A DNA stretch of 21,274 nucleotides from JBLHLB01 sp047618505 (GCA_047618505.1 JBLHLB010000032.1:1-21274), one strand, 5' to 3'. Shown: positions 8,259 through 16,424, numbered from the stretch's first letter. Notes: generated by a model from the letters alone, not told the origin. A program made the numbers and translations.

Positions 8259-9851
8259 TCAGTCTTCGAGGTCGAGCACAAAGGCCTTCCAGGCCTTCTG
8301 CAACTCATTCACGTCCACTCCCTCCAAGGCCGCCTCGAGTGCAGCATCGCGCGCTCCCTCCTGGGCTCCCAGGTAGGCCTCCCTGTCATCGAGAAGATCC
8401 TCCGCCTCGAGTTCAGCCCTCTGGACCCCCCATTCGGCCTGCAGTGTCGAGTAATAGAGCGGGTGGATCTTGGCCCACTCCGGGCGTTTGGCCACAACCC
8501 CCGAGGTCAACAGGAAGTAAACGAGCGACCAGCCTTGGGCATAGTTTGGTCCTCCGTTGGTGTAATACTTTCGCTGGGAAGCAGTGAAGAGATCGTCCAG
8601 CTCCATGGCGCGCTTCCGCTTCACGATGTCAATGCTGGTCTCCAGGCGCCAGGGGTTGGCGGCGATGGCGCTGACGGCCCCAGTGCCGTCAAAGCGGACA
8701 CCGGAGAAGTAGTCGCCGGTGCCTTCGTTGAACCAGGAATGGGGCGCGATATCGCCGGCCGCATAGTGCACGTATTGGTGGAACGCTTCGTGGTAGAGCA
8801 CGACCCTCGAGTTCGCCTTTCCACTGCCTGCCTCGCGGTCGACATCCTCGTAGTCGAAGAAGACTAGCTCCTCGGCACCGGGACTCCAGTAACCCCCGGA
8901 CCGGGGTGGACCGCCGTAGGCCGTGTACTCATCCCTGTCCTTGCACACCCGGAGAACCGAGACGACATCAAGGGGCTCCGGCGTGGGGAACAGCCCCTCA
9001 TAGGCCCGGCGAATCGCCTCCAACTCACGCTTCAGCAACCGAATCAGAGCCTGGTCTTTGGTGCTATAGAGGAGCATGTAGTTCTCGGTGTCCTCGATCT
9101 TCCACCCCTTGAGGCCGCTCATGCGCGCGCGCACGGCCAGGCGAAACTCGGCACCGCGCAGGCGCGGATGCTTCTCGTAATAGCGCACCCACTTGGAGAG
9201 ATCAGGCTCCTTGGGCTCCACCAACTTCAACTTGGTCGCCATGTGGCGCCAGATCTTGATCATCTCCTCGGAGTCCTCTTCTGCGCATTGGCCGAAGAAG
9301 AACAGCACCTGTGTCTCGCTGCGCCACTCGAAAACCCAACCCGCACGGGTGATTGATCGGCTGTTGGTTCGCTGACCGGAATCGTAGATGTACTCGCGGA
9401 TGTAGCGCTGACGTCCCTCGACAGGATCTAAAGCCTCGGTACCCCGGACCGATTCCCAGCCGCCCCGACTGGAGACACTACCCAGGTAGGTCTCAACGCT
9501 GTTGATGGCCCGGCCGCGCCCGACTTTGCCCGCGGTCGAAGATTCATCCACTGCATCCGGCTCAATGTTCACGAGCACGACCTCGAGGGTGGGTCGGAGG
9601 CTCCTTCTCTCCTGACGATCCTTCTCACCGGGAACCTTCTCTGCCCAGCCAAGCACGACATGCTCTTCTGTGGGCGGAATCGGCACGGGGACCCAACGCT
9701 TCGGAACCGGCAACCCCTTCAACCCAAAGCGCGGGAAGTCCTGCTTGGAGTACCCCCCCTGGGCCATGCCATCGGCGCCGAGGAAGAGGAGAAAGAAGCA
9801 GAGCAGGGCCCCGCGAATCACGTGACGCAGGGGAGCAAGTCGATGGAACAT
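8259..9851 (-). CDS. Secreted HExxH metallopeptidase-like protein (DUF1570 / peptidase MA-like)
   Basis: A 530-residue protein with an N-terminal signal peptide (hydrophobic LLCFFLLFLGADGMA, likely cut near residue 30), so probably periplasmic or secreted. The C-terminal half carries the zinc motif H354-E355-A-F-H358, and Glu376 in WFNEGTGDYFSG is the likely third ligand. This is the gluzincin arrangement seen in peptidase MA and DUF1570 proteins. The preceding segment (ENYMLLYSTKD ... RRAYEGLFPTPEPLDVVSVLRV) is also typical of that fold. The N-terminal 220 residues have no family I recognise. It is the last gene of the central minus-strand run, 60 nt after the HD hydrolase gene. A G-rich stretch directly abuts the ATG, and a TATAAG just before that could be a -10 for a leaderless transcript, but no -35 supports it. 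Proteolysis is predicted from the motif only; the substrate is unknown. Confidence 0.8.
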   Translation of the reverse strand: MFHRLAPLRHVIRGALLCFFLLFLGADGMAQGGYSKQDFPRFGLKGLPVPKRWVPVPIPPTEEHVVLGWAEKVPGEKDRQERRSLRPTLEVVLVNIEPDAVDESSTAGKVGRGRAINSVETYLGSVSSRGGWESVRGTEALDPVEGRQRYIREYIYDSGQRTNSRSITRAGWVFEWRSETQVLFFFGQCAEEDSEEMIKIWRHMATKLKLVEPKEPDLSKWVRYYEKHPRLRGAEFRLAVRARMSGLKGWKIEDTENYMLLYSTKDQALIRLLKRELEAIRRAYEGLFPTPEPLDVVSVLRVCKDRDEYTAYGGPPRSGGYWSPGAEELVFFDYEDVDREAGSGKANSRVVLYHEAFHQYVHYAAGDIAPHSWFNEGTGDYFSGVRFDGTGAVSAIAANPWRLETSIDIVKRKRAMELDDLFTASQRKYYTNGGPNYAQGWSLVYFLLTSGVVAKRPEWAKIHPLYYSTLQAEWGVQRAELEAEDLLDDREAYLGAQEGARDAALEAALEGVDVNELQKAWKAFVLDLED

Positions 9852-9911
9852 CCCCCCTTATAACGAATTGGGGCTCGGCAGGTTGGAGCCGGGACTTTCA
9901 CCAGATAGCTG

Positions 9912-10511
9912 CTAGAGCGCTTCCAGCTTCAACATGACCTCATCGAGGGCGGTGGAAATCCGCGCATGCACTCGTGGGCGAAGAGCATCCACGAGAGCCC
10001 GGGCCATGTGCAGGGTTCGCTCTGGGCCGCCGCCAAAGGTGCTCCAAACAGTTGAATGATCTGCTGCTCGCTCTAGGTCCCCGAGGAGACTGCTCAGGTT
10101 GTGCAGCTTGTCACAGGCCTTCACATCGCAGCCGTCGATGGACATGTGCGCCACGTGGTCCACGGCCCATTGCTTGCGTTCGCCCCAGGAGAGACTCTTG
10201 TCCTCGCTCAACTCCACCACGAGAGCCGACACACGGGCTCCGAAGAGCTCTTCAATGCGGTCATGGGTCCAGCTGTCGCAGTCCTCCACGACGTCGTGCA
10301 AAATCCCCGCTTGGATGACTTCTTCATCCAGGTCAAAGCGCGCCAACATCAACCCCACATGTAGGGGATGAATCACATAGGGGTGCCCATCCAGCCCCTT
10401 GCGGGTTTGCCCTGCGTGAGCCTCAAGGGCTACGACGATGGCGCGATCAATGCCCGCTGAAAACACGTGGTTGGCCTGGGGAGAGGGGTCGAAGAGCCCG
10501 AGTGCAACCAC
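9912..10511 (-). CDS. MESH1-like HD-domain hydrolase (possible ppGpp hydrolase)
   Basis: A 199-residue cytoplasmic HD-superfamily protein consisting of the hydrolase domain alone, without synthetase or TGS domains. Metal-binding elements are in order: H48 (YVIHPLHVG), H72-D73 with E76-D77 (HDVVED) and D134 (KACDKLHNL). The stretch ELSEDKSLSWGERK followed by VKACDKLHNLSSL resembles MESH1-type small alarmone hydrolases, which remove the 3'-pyrophosphate from ppGpp; some MESH1 enzymes instead dephosphorylate NADPH. The start is GTG at 10511 with GGAG about 5 nt upstream. It lies 25 nt after the EMC3-like gene and 60 nt before the HExxH gene, so it is almost surely in the same operon. Whether the link to the phosphatase module is functional is unknown. 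The fold is sure; the substrate is inferred. Confidence 0.82.
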   Translation of the reverse strand: MVALGLFDPSPQANHVFSAGIDRAIVVALEAHAGQTRKGLDGHPYVIHPLHVGLMLARFDLDEEVIQAGILHDVVEDCDSWTHDRIEELFGARVSALVVELSEDKSLSWGERKQWAVDHVAHMSIDGCDVKACDKLHNLSSLLGDLERAADHSTVWSTFGGGPERTLHMARALVDALRPRVHARISTALDEVMLKLEAL

Positions 10512-10536
10512 CCAGACTCCGGCGTATGAACTTCCC

Positions 10537-11409
10537 TTAAATCTCGATGTTGAGGGGCTTCATGATCGCGATGCCAAAGGCCATCGACGCTACGAAGAAG
10601 ACGAGTAGGATCCCGCCTTCACCCCCGGGCAAGACGCGCAACTCATGCTGCGGATAGGCGAACTCGATCGAGGCAATGGGGTTGTCAGCCGGGAATGTAT
10701 CCTCGGCGGGAAAGATCCAGGCAGGCCAGAAGGACGACACGCGCTTGGGCTGCATCTTAAGGGGACGCTCTGTCCCAGCTACGATTTCCTTGGTCCCGAC
10801 CACCTGGCCGTCAACCAGCAGCTCGATCACGCCCTCGACCGGGGCAGTGGCCACGATTTCCTGGAACACGCGGCCTTCGAAAGCGTTGCGAGTCGGAAGC
10901 TCCGATGACCCCGTGACTTCGATCCCCTCCGGGTAGCGCAGGGTCACCCGGGAGGCTGCGGCCTTTTGATCTTCCTTCATGAAGATCTCGATCATCGTCC
11001 CCTTGCCAGGCAGGAAGGACGTTTGCTCGTCGCTGGTTTGCACAGGAATCGGATCGTAGGCGTAGCGCACAACCAACTGCGCCAGCACCAGGACTCCAGG
11101 AACCAGGAGCGGCAGAATCGGCATCAAGTTCAAGGCCAGGTACTTGAAGTTGCGCAGGAAGATTCGAATCACCGCCCCACCGACAACCAGCAGGTCATCT
11201 TGGTAGAGGCGGATCGCGATCATGTCGCCCTTGATTTGGTCCTTGGTCCGCTTGATTCCTGCCTGCCAGGAAATCTGCTTGAAGATCAAGAGGCCGAGGA
11301 TCCCGAAGATGCCACTGACAATAATCAGCGCGAATTCAGGGCCGAGGAGCTCGAGGGGCTTCAGGATCACATCCATGATCCCGCCGACGATGCGATTAAC
11401 GGTGTTCAC
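10537..11409 (-). CDS. Membrane protein resembling EMC3/TMCO1 (Oxa1 superfamily) with extracytoplasmic insert
   Basis: A 290-residue protein with three predicted membrane helices at about 26-44, 88-113 and 265-283. Between helices 1 and 2 is a basic, likely helical segment (IKRTKDQIKGDMIAIRLYQDD). Helix 2 is followed by LVVRYAYDPIP, and a largely beta-type domain of about 145 residues separates it from helix 3. This helix / charged coil / helix order resembles EMC3, TMCO1 and archaeal DUF106 members of the Oxa1/YidC insertase superfamily. The call comes from pattern resemblance, not a search. The GTG at 11409 opens the frame but has no clear Shine-Dalgarno; the ATG at residue 12, preceded by GGCGGG, is an alternative start. 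It sits 62 nt after the RHH gene and 25 nt before the HD gene. It may insert or anchor the neighbouring exported phosphatases. Other reading: an unrelated envelope protein with a beta domain. Confidence 0.6.
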   Translation of the reverse strand: MNTVNRIVGGIMDVILKPLELLGPEFALIIVSGIFGILGLLIFKQISWQAGIKRTKDQIKGDMIAIRLYQDDLLVVGGAVIRIFLRNFKYLALNLMPILPLLVPGVLVLAQLVVRYAYDPIPVQTSDEQTSFLPGKGTMIEIFMKEDQKAAASRVTLRYPEGIEVTGSSELPTRNAFEGRVFQEIVATAPVEGVIELLVDGQVVGTKEIVAGTERPLKMQPKRVSSFWPAWIFPAEDTFPADNPIASIEFAYPQHELRVLPGGEGGILLVFFVASMAFGIAIMKPLNIEI

Positions 11410-11471
11410 TGCGGTTTTAGCTGCTTGGGTTCGAGCTACTCAACGTGAGGGGTGCAAGCGGTGACGGTCCG

Positions 11472-11669
11472 CTAGCTGATGTATCCGAGTCCTTTGAGCT
11501 TATCCATGATGTCCTCATCGGATTCGCCCTCTTCGAATTGGGCGAGCTCCTTCTCGAGCACATGCACCACGAACTCTTCGTGGGACGCGTAGCCTGCGAC
11601 CTCACTGACCTTCTTGAGGCGCTCGATGAGATCTGCTTCCAGTTTGATTTTGTTGCCGCCGCCGAACAT
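11472..11669 (-). CDS. Small ribbon-helix-helix-like protein
   Basis: A 65-residue protein. After a short MFGGG start it shows a beta strand and two helices in the MetJ/Arc/CopG pattern: KIKLEADLIERLKKVSEVAGY, where the GY turn leads into SHEEFVVHVLEKELAQF. An acidic linker and the tail DKLKGLGYIS follow. RHH proteins usually bind DNA as dimers, but no basic N-terminal arm is seen here, so a protein-binding role is possible. GGAGAA lies 6 nt before the ATG. It is 48 nt after the first phosphatase gene and 62 nt before the EMC3-like gene, within the same operon. It lacks the partner expected of a toxin-antitoxin pair. It is too short for a sure family call, but the composition and start context look real. 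Confidence 0.72.
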   Translation of the reverse strand: MFGGGNKIKLEADLIERLKKVSEVAGYASHEEFVVHVLEKELAQFEEGESDEDIMDKLKGLGYIS

Positions 11670-11675
11670 AGAATT

Positions 11676-11681
11676 TTCTCC
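11676..11681 (-). promoter_or_regulatory. Ribosome binding site of the RHH-like gene
   Basis: GGAGAA on the minus strand, 6 nt before the ATG at 11669. It supports this 65-residue frame as a translated gene despite its small size. Confidence 0.55.
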
Positions 11682-11717
11682 GTCGTAGGAATGAAGGGTT
11701 GGGTGGTCCGTCGCGAC

Positions 11718-13898
11718 TTAGTCCGCGAGGACGCGTGTACCGCGCATGCCCTCCGTCGGAGCGACGTCATAACGACGCAGAATCTCGACGGTGAGGTCTT
11801 CGAGGGCATGAGCGCCTTCGAGCACGGGACGGTTGGAAATGAGGATTCCGGAAACAACTTCCGGGGCCATCAAGTGGCTCCCATTGAAAGTCCCTCCGGT
11901 GTTGTCGCTGAACACCGCGTGGGTGATTCGACCCAGGGAAGCCGCATCGGAGTTCCCGTAGCCAACATTATACCCGACCTGTATGTCCGGGGCTTCGTCA
12001 ACGCGAGCTCCCAGGTAGACCTCGCTTGCGATGTCGCAGACCAGGATCGGGTTCGCATCGGGGTCCTTAGGGTCGATGGTGGCCTCTAGTTCGGCCTTGA
12101 TCTTCCGCAGGAGCGCTGCAGCCTCGGCGGGATCAACGATGCCCTGTCCTTCGCGACCCAGCATGTTCAGGTAGAGGCCGTTGAAACCCAAACCATAGGC
12201 TTGAGTCTTTGACCAATCGACGTGGGAAACCAGCATCGCGCGATCAGCCTTCGAAGGACGCGCCTCCTGCTCCGGAAGCTTGTCCTCTTTCAGAACCAGA
12301 TATCCGTTGTCATAGAGCCAACGGTTGAGATCGAACTTGCGCCGGTAGGGCGCAAAGCCATGGTCCGACATGACGATGTAGGTCACGTCGTCGCCCAAGC
12401 GCTCGCGCAGACGCCCAAGCACCGGATCCATGCGCAGGTACAGGTCGGTGACGACGTCCTTCCAGGTCGTGCCCTCGCGCTGGGACCACCAGGAGGAGTC
12501 CTCCCCGGCGACCTCGGGATCGTGGGCCGGGTGCACGGGGTCGGTGTGGCGCCACATCATGTGACAGGACAGGTCGACCGTGGAGTAGTAGAAGAACAGC
12601 AAGCCGCCTTCGTCCCCCTCCATGTAGGTGTCGATGGCGTAGTCCATCATGCGCCGACGCTCGGTGTAGACGAGGTCAACCTGGGCCATAAACTCCCCAT
12701 CAGTGAGGATGTTTCCCTTGAGGGCGTTGACGTCTTCCGCCATCCCTTGGGTGTAGTAGAGCCCAATGGCCTCCGCCAGTTCAGCGCTCGCACTGGCCGG
12801 TTCTGAAACGGGAGCCGGCGGATTCAGGGGACTGAGGTTCACCGGCGACATGTAGAGCTCGACATCGGGGTCGAGGCCGCGCAGATAGAAGCGCGCGATG
12901 CCGTCCATCGACTGCAGCCCCATGGGCAGGGGCTTGTAGGTGACTTCAACAAAGTCCGACCACTGGCCAGGCTCGAGAACAACCGTTCGCCCGCCGTCCA
13001 TTTCGATCGCGACGGAGCCAGCCTCTCGGTCCACGTAGATCTTGAAGGGTACCTTGATCAGGCTGTCCTCTACCTTCTCCACCGCATGGGTGTCGATGAA
13101 GGGGTTGCCCGGACCAGAGACCTGATTGTTGATCACGCCTTGGATCTCTTCCAGCAGGTAGACCTTCCTGTAGCTTGCCTTCAGGCTCACCTGCTGCACC
13201 GGATCGGTGGTGAAGAACGAGCACTCACCGTAGGCCGAATCCAAAGCGGGCGTCATCATCCCGGGGAATGACAATCCCAGGGAAGGCTCCACCGGGAAAT
13301 TGGCCGGCATGCGCCAAATGTCCGCGGGGATTCCATTTTGGCGCAGGAGTTCCCAGAAGGAAACGCCGCTGCGGTTCGAGGAGCTTGCACCGCCACCGGG
13401 GATAATCCACTTGCCCGGCAAGTGCACAAGCGGGTCCGAGGGCTCACTGACGGTCGTCGATGTCAGCACGCCGTAGGTCTCGGGATCGCGGTGGATGAAG
13501 TCGAATATCCCGTGACCACCGGGATCGAGCCCCGTGATGAAGTTCGACCAGGCCACCGGACTCTGAGGTGGAATCGACGTTTCAAGGGAGTTGATTCCGC
13601 TGCCCGATTCGATCAGCCACCGGAAGTTGGGCATCCGATCCGGGTGGTTCTCAATGACCTCAGCCAAGATCTCGGGATCCATGCCATCGATGCCGAGAAC
13701 GACCACTTGCTCGTGCTCAGAGTCGCGCGTAACGGTCGAGCTCGCCTGCGATTGCTCTTCCGAATGGACAACGCCGGCGGCGCGGCTCTCGGCCGCGACA
13801 CCACGATTCGGGTCGGTAGAACCGGAGTCCGGGAGAGCCACAAAGGGGGCGGTACCGAGGACAACTAGCGCGGGGTAAACGCTCCAGCGAGGAATCAT
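11718..13898 (-). CDS. Exported alkaline-phosphatase-superfamily phosphodiesterase (paralogue 1)
   Basis: A 726-residue protein of the type I phosphodiesterase / nucleotide pyrophosphatase group, which cleave phosphate mono- or diesters or transfer phospho-groups with two metals. Predicted ligands are D71 (GIDGMDP), D442 and H446 (DLSCH), D512-H513 (MSDHGF) and H675 (GSHLM). The nucleophile position, ten residues before the conserved G of FITG, is Ser113 (PQSPVAWS) rather than the Thr of eukaryotic NPPs. A signal-peptide-like hydrophobic stretch (YPALVVLGTAPFVAL) places it outside the cytoplasm. Residues about 225-360 form an insert with beta character. It overlaps the upstream paralogue by 4 nt (ATGA), and AGGAG about 8 nt before the ATG at 13898 supports the start; translational coupling is likely. 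All ligands are present, so it should be active. The substrate is unknown. Confidence 0.88.
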   Translation of the reverse strand: MIPRWSVYPALVVLGTAPFVALPDSGSTDPNRGVAAESRAAGVVHSEEQSQASSTVTRDSEHEQVVVLGIDGMDPEILAEVIENHPDRMPNFRWLIESGSGINSLETSIPPQSPVAWSNFITGLDPGGHGIFDFIHRDPETYGVLTSTTVSEPSDPLVHLPGKWIIPGGGASSSNRSGVSFWELLRQNGIPADIWRMPANFPVEPSLGLSFPGMMTPALDSAYGECSFFTTDPVQQVSLKASYRKVYLLEEIQGVINNQVSGPGNPFIDTHAVEKVEDSLIKVPFKIYVDREAGSVAIEMDGGRTVVLEPGQWSDFVEVTYKPLPMGLQSMDGIARFYLRGLDPDVELYMSPVNLSPLNPPAPVSEPASASAELAEAIGLYYTQGMAEDVNALKGNILTDGEFMAQVDLVYTERRRMMDYAIDTYMEGDEGGLLFFYYSTVDLSCHMMWRHTDPVHPAHDPEVAGEDSSWWSQREGTTWKDVVTDLYLRMDPVLGRLRERLGDDVTYIVMSDHGFAPYRRKFDLNRWLYDNGYLVLKEDKLPEQEARPSKADRAMLVSHVDWSKTQAYGLGFNGLYLNMLGREGQGIVDPAEAAALLRKIKAELEATIDPKDPDANPILVCDIASEVYLGARVDEAPDIQVGYNVGYGNSDAASLGRITHAVFSDNTGGTFNGSHLMAPEVVSGILISNRPVLEGAHALEDLTVEILRRYDVAPTEGMRGTRVLAD

Positions 13899-16066
13899 TG
13901 GTTGTTCTCCTTCGAGGACACGACGAGCTCGTCGGGGGCTGTTTCTTGGCTACCAGGCGCTACGTTCGTATCCGGCTTGCGCGGACCAAAGAGGGGCTGT
14001 CCCTGCATGTAACCGGGGATCTTCACGCCAAAGAGATCGAGTGCCGTCGGCGCGATATCGAGAATGTTCGGGGTCTCGGTGTTGACCTCGCGGTTGCACC
14101 AGAAGACGCCGGGGACCAGGCGCGGATCGACACAGTGATCGCCGGACCAGCTCTTGGTGTTGTCGCTGAAGATCTCCTCGGAGACCGACCCCGTGGCGCA
14201 ATCCCAGGAGTGTCGGAAGCCGCGCTCATAGCCCACCAGAATCTCCGGAGCCATGTCGGCGTAGGGACCCGAGTGCAACTGACGCGTGGGGAAGGCCTCC
14301 TTCACCACGGACTTGCCGTTCTTGGGATCGACAAGCTTCTCAAGCTTCGCGCGAATCTCAGCCGCCAAGGAATCGACCTGGCCCTTGGGCACGATGCCCT
14401 GGGCCTCACGGCCTTCGCGGTTAAGGAAGATCCCCGTCAGACCGAGGGTGAAGGCACGCGTCTTGGTCCAGTCCACCTTGGCGAACCAATCGCCAGAGGT
14501 GTTTTCACCATCCTTCAGAACGAGATAACCCTCGTCGCGCAACCAGGAGTTCAGGTTGACGCCACGGGTGAAGTTGCAGAAGCCGTGGTCCGAGATCACG
14601 CAGAAGACCGTGTCCTTATCGTTGCCGACCTTCGCGCGAATCTCCGCCAGGAACGTATCCATGCGCGCATAAAGGTTGCGCATGACGTCCTTGTGCACGG
14701 TCGTGTCCTTGCCCTCGTTGGCCGGGTGATCCGGATCGAGGTAGCGGTAGAACATGTGGCTAATGCGGTCCGTCGTGTCGAAGACAACGGTGACGAAGCC
14801 CTTCTTGGTCTTCTCGAGCACGTCCCAGAGTTGCTTTTTCCGCTCCTCAAAGATGAGCCAGGCTTGCTTGAGGAAGGCTTCCTCGTCGACGACGCGCTCG
14901 TTCAAAGCCCACGTATCCTCAGCCAACCCAAGGGTGCTGTAGGCGCCGAATTTCTTCGCGAGGTAGATCGCGTAAACGAAGGGGTGCGAAATGGGCATCG
15001 CCGGCGAATCGGGGTCGATGTTGATCGGCGTCACGTAGATCCCGATCTTCCCTTCCTCCCAATCCTGCAGGTAGAAGCGTGCGATACCTGTGCAGCCTTC
15101 GAAGGGCACCCGCATCCAGGAGGTGTACTCGCGCTGGCCAACGGTGCACTTGTCTTTGCCAACGGCAAAGGTGACCTGCTTTTTCGCGGGGTTCAAGGTC
15201 GCCGTGAATTCACACTTCATCGCGTGACCGTCGGCACCCTTAGGGCCGGTCAGCTTCGACTCGATGACGTTGTCCTTCAGGCGCACCAGGTACTGCTGCC
15301 CGACGATGTGGCTGCCTTCCTTCTGCTTCGTGGAGTAAAAGCTGAAGGAACCCTGGGTCCCCTGCAGGTCGGGCACGCACATGCCGGCCAGGAGTGTTCC
15401 GTTCTTGAACTTCTGCGGGGGGAAGGTGATCGGCACGCGCACGATCGAAGACCAAACGCCCTGCGCGCCCAGCAGTTTCCAAAAAGGCTGACTCTTCTGC
15501 AGCAGGCGATAAATCGCCTTTGTCCCCCAGGGAATCTTGGCGAAGCCCAGGTTGAGCGTGCGCGCGACCGTCTTGATCTCCGTGGAGCTCAAGACGGGGA
15601 AGTAGCTACAGGGATCCCGCGTGAGGAAGTCGTAGATGTTGTGACGCGATGCGTCGACGCCCGTCGCATAGCTCGACCACGCAACAGGTGAAATCGAGGG
15701 GTAGGCCGTGGCCAAAGTGCTGAAGCAACCCTCTTCCTCCAGCGCCTTGAAGTTGGGCATCAGGCCCTCCTCCGAGTAACGCTTCGCAAGTCCGGGATCG
15801 AAGCCGTCCAGACCGACAACGATCATGCGCTTGACCTTGGGTTTCGTCTTCCCACGGTAGATGAAATAGCGCACCAATGCCTTGAGCGGCCACGCCAAGA
15901 CAATGCCGAAGGCCATCACGAAGGTGGCCAGGAGAATCAGCACACTTCCGGCCGCCGCAAAGCCTGCGCCGGGACCGACATAGGCAAAGCTCGGACTGCC
16001 GAGGGAGACTGCTGCGAGGGCGGCTAAAAGGCCGAGTCGGATTGTCCGCGGTCGGGTGGTCATCAC
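13895..16066 (-). CDS. Membrane-anchored alkaline-phosphatase-superfamily phosphodiesterase (paralogue 2)
   Basis: A 723-residue paralogue of the next gene, sharing layout and motifs. It has a signal-peptide-like N-terminus, then YVGPGAG at 29-35, then a membrane helix (about 38-60) ending in basic residues, so the protein is probably anchored. Predicted ligands are D87 (GLDGFDP), D433 and H437 (DRISH), D493-H494 (ISDHGF) and H644 (SGDHC). Ser126 (SISPVAWS) occupies the nucleophile place. The insert at about 235-350 corresponds to that of paralogue 1, both ending in GIARFYL. The C-terminus has ILDIAPTALDLFGVKIP, a common ending in sulfatase and phosphodiesterase members of the superfamily. 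The start is GTG at 16066 or, equally likely, ATG at 16063; neither has a clear Shine-Dalgarno. It is the first gene of the long minus-strand run and faces the efflux operon across a 532-bp gap. The substrate is unknown; phosphonate or phospholipid head-group chemistry is possible. Confidence 0.87.
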   Translation of the reverse strand: MMTTRPRTIRLGLLAALAAVSLGSPSFAYVGPGAGFAAAGSVLILLATFVMAFGIVLAWPLKALVRYFIYRGKTKPKVKRMIVVGLDGFDPGLAKRYSEEGLMPNFKALEEEGCFSTLATAYPSISPVAWSSYATGVDASRHNIYDFLTRDPCSYFPVLSSTEIKTVARTLNLGFAKIPWGTKAIYRLLQKSQPFWKLLGAQGVWSSIVRVPITFPPQKFKNGTLLAGMCVPDLQGTQGSFSFYSTKQKEGSHIVGQQYLVRLKDNVIESKLTGPKGADGHAMKCEFTATLNPAKKQVTFAVGKDKCTVGQREYTSWMRVPFEGCTGIARFYLQDWEEGKIGIYVTPINIDPDSPAMPISHPFVYAIYLAKKFGAYSTLGLAEDTWALNERVVDEEAFLKQAWLIFEERKKQLWDVLEKTKKGFVTVVFDTTDRISHMFYRYLDPDHPANEGKDTTVHKDVMRNLYARMDTFLAEIRAKVGNDKDTVFCVISDHGFCNFTRGVNLNSWLRDEGYLVLKDGENTSGDWFAKVDWTKTRAFTLGLTGIFLNREGREAQGIVPKGQVDSLAAEIRAKLEKLVDPKNGKSVVKEAFPTRQLHSGPYADMAPEILVGYERGFRHSWDCATGSVSEEIFSDNTKSWSGDHCVDPRLVPGVFWCNREVNTETPNILDIAPTALDLFGVKIPGYMQGQPLFGPRKPDTNVAPGSQETAPDELVVSSKENNQ
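13905..13911 (-). promoter_or_regulatory. Ribosome binding site of phosphodiesterase paralogue 1
   Basis: AGGAGAA on the minus strand lies 6 nt before the ATG at 13898, inside the 3' end of paralogue 2. Its presence, with the ATGA overlap, suggests coupled but independently initiated translation. Confidence 0.6.
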
Positions 16067-16424
16067 GCGAGGGGGTTCGAGTACGCGCTGGGGGGCGCGC
16101 CTTCGATCAGGAGAATAGGGTGAGCGGGGCGGGATCTTCGTGGTCAGCGAGACACTACGGGATGGACCACGGCGGCGGCTGTGGACCCCAGCGCCTGGGG
16201 CTGGCCCAACGGCAATCGGATGGGAACCGAAGGAGCAGGGGCACGGGATACCCCATTGGAATCGGCTGTTAGGGTCACTGCGCCCAACAACTGCGACCTG
16301 AAAAGGGCAAACAGTCTAACGGGGCGAGCGTCGGCTTGGTCCATTCCTCACCGGATTGAGCCCGGGGCAGTTTCGGGTGGAAGGTAGGGAATGCAAGGCA
16401 AGGCGCTGCTGACCCCTCTCATAC

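Noticed and set aside
9852..9911. GGCTC/GAGCC hairpin between the HD hydrolase and HExxH genes, considered as a terminator
   Set aside because: The stem is only 5 bp and there is no T tract; the 60-nt spacing fits continued transcription.
11472..11669. Toxin-antitoxin antitoxin reading of the RHH-like gene
   Set aside because: The neighbours are a large phosphatase and a membrane protein; no small RelE-, ParE- or PIN-like toxin gene is next to it.
13898..15691. A 597-codon open frame on the plus strand opposite phosphodiesterase paralogue 2
   Set aside because: It is fully antisense to a gene with intact catalytic motifs, has no recognisable domain, and long antisense frames are common in GC-rich coding DNA.
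16181..16387. Short plus-strand frame (68 codons) in the divergent intergenic region, with others on both strands nearby
   Set aside because: Composition is Arg-, Gly- and Ser-rich as in non-coding GC-rich DNA, there is no Shine-Dalgarno and no recognisable motif.
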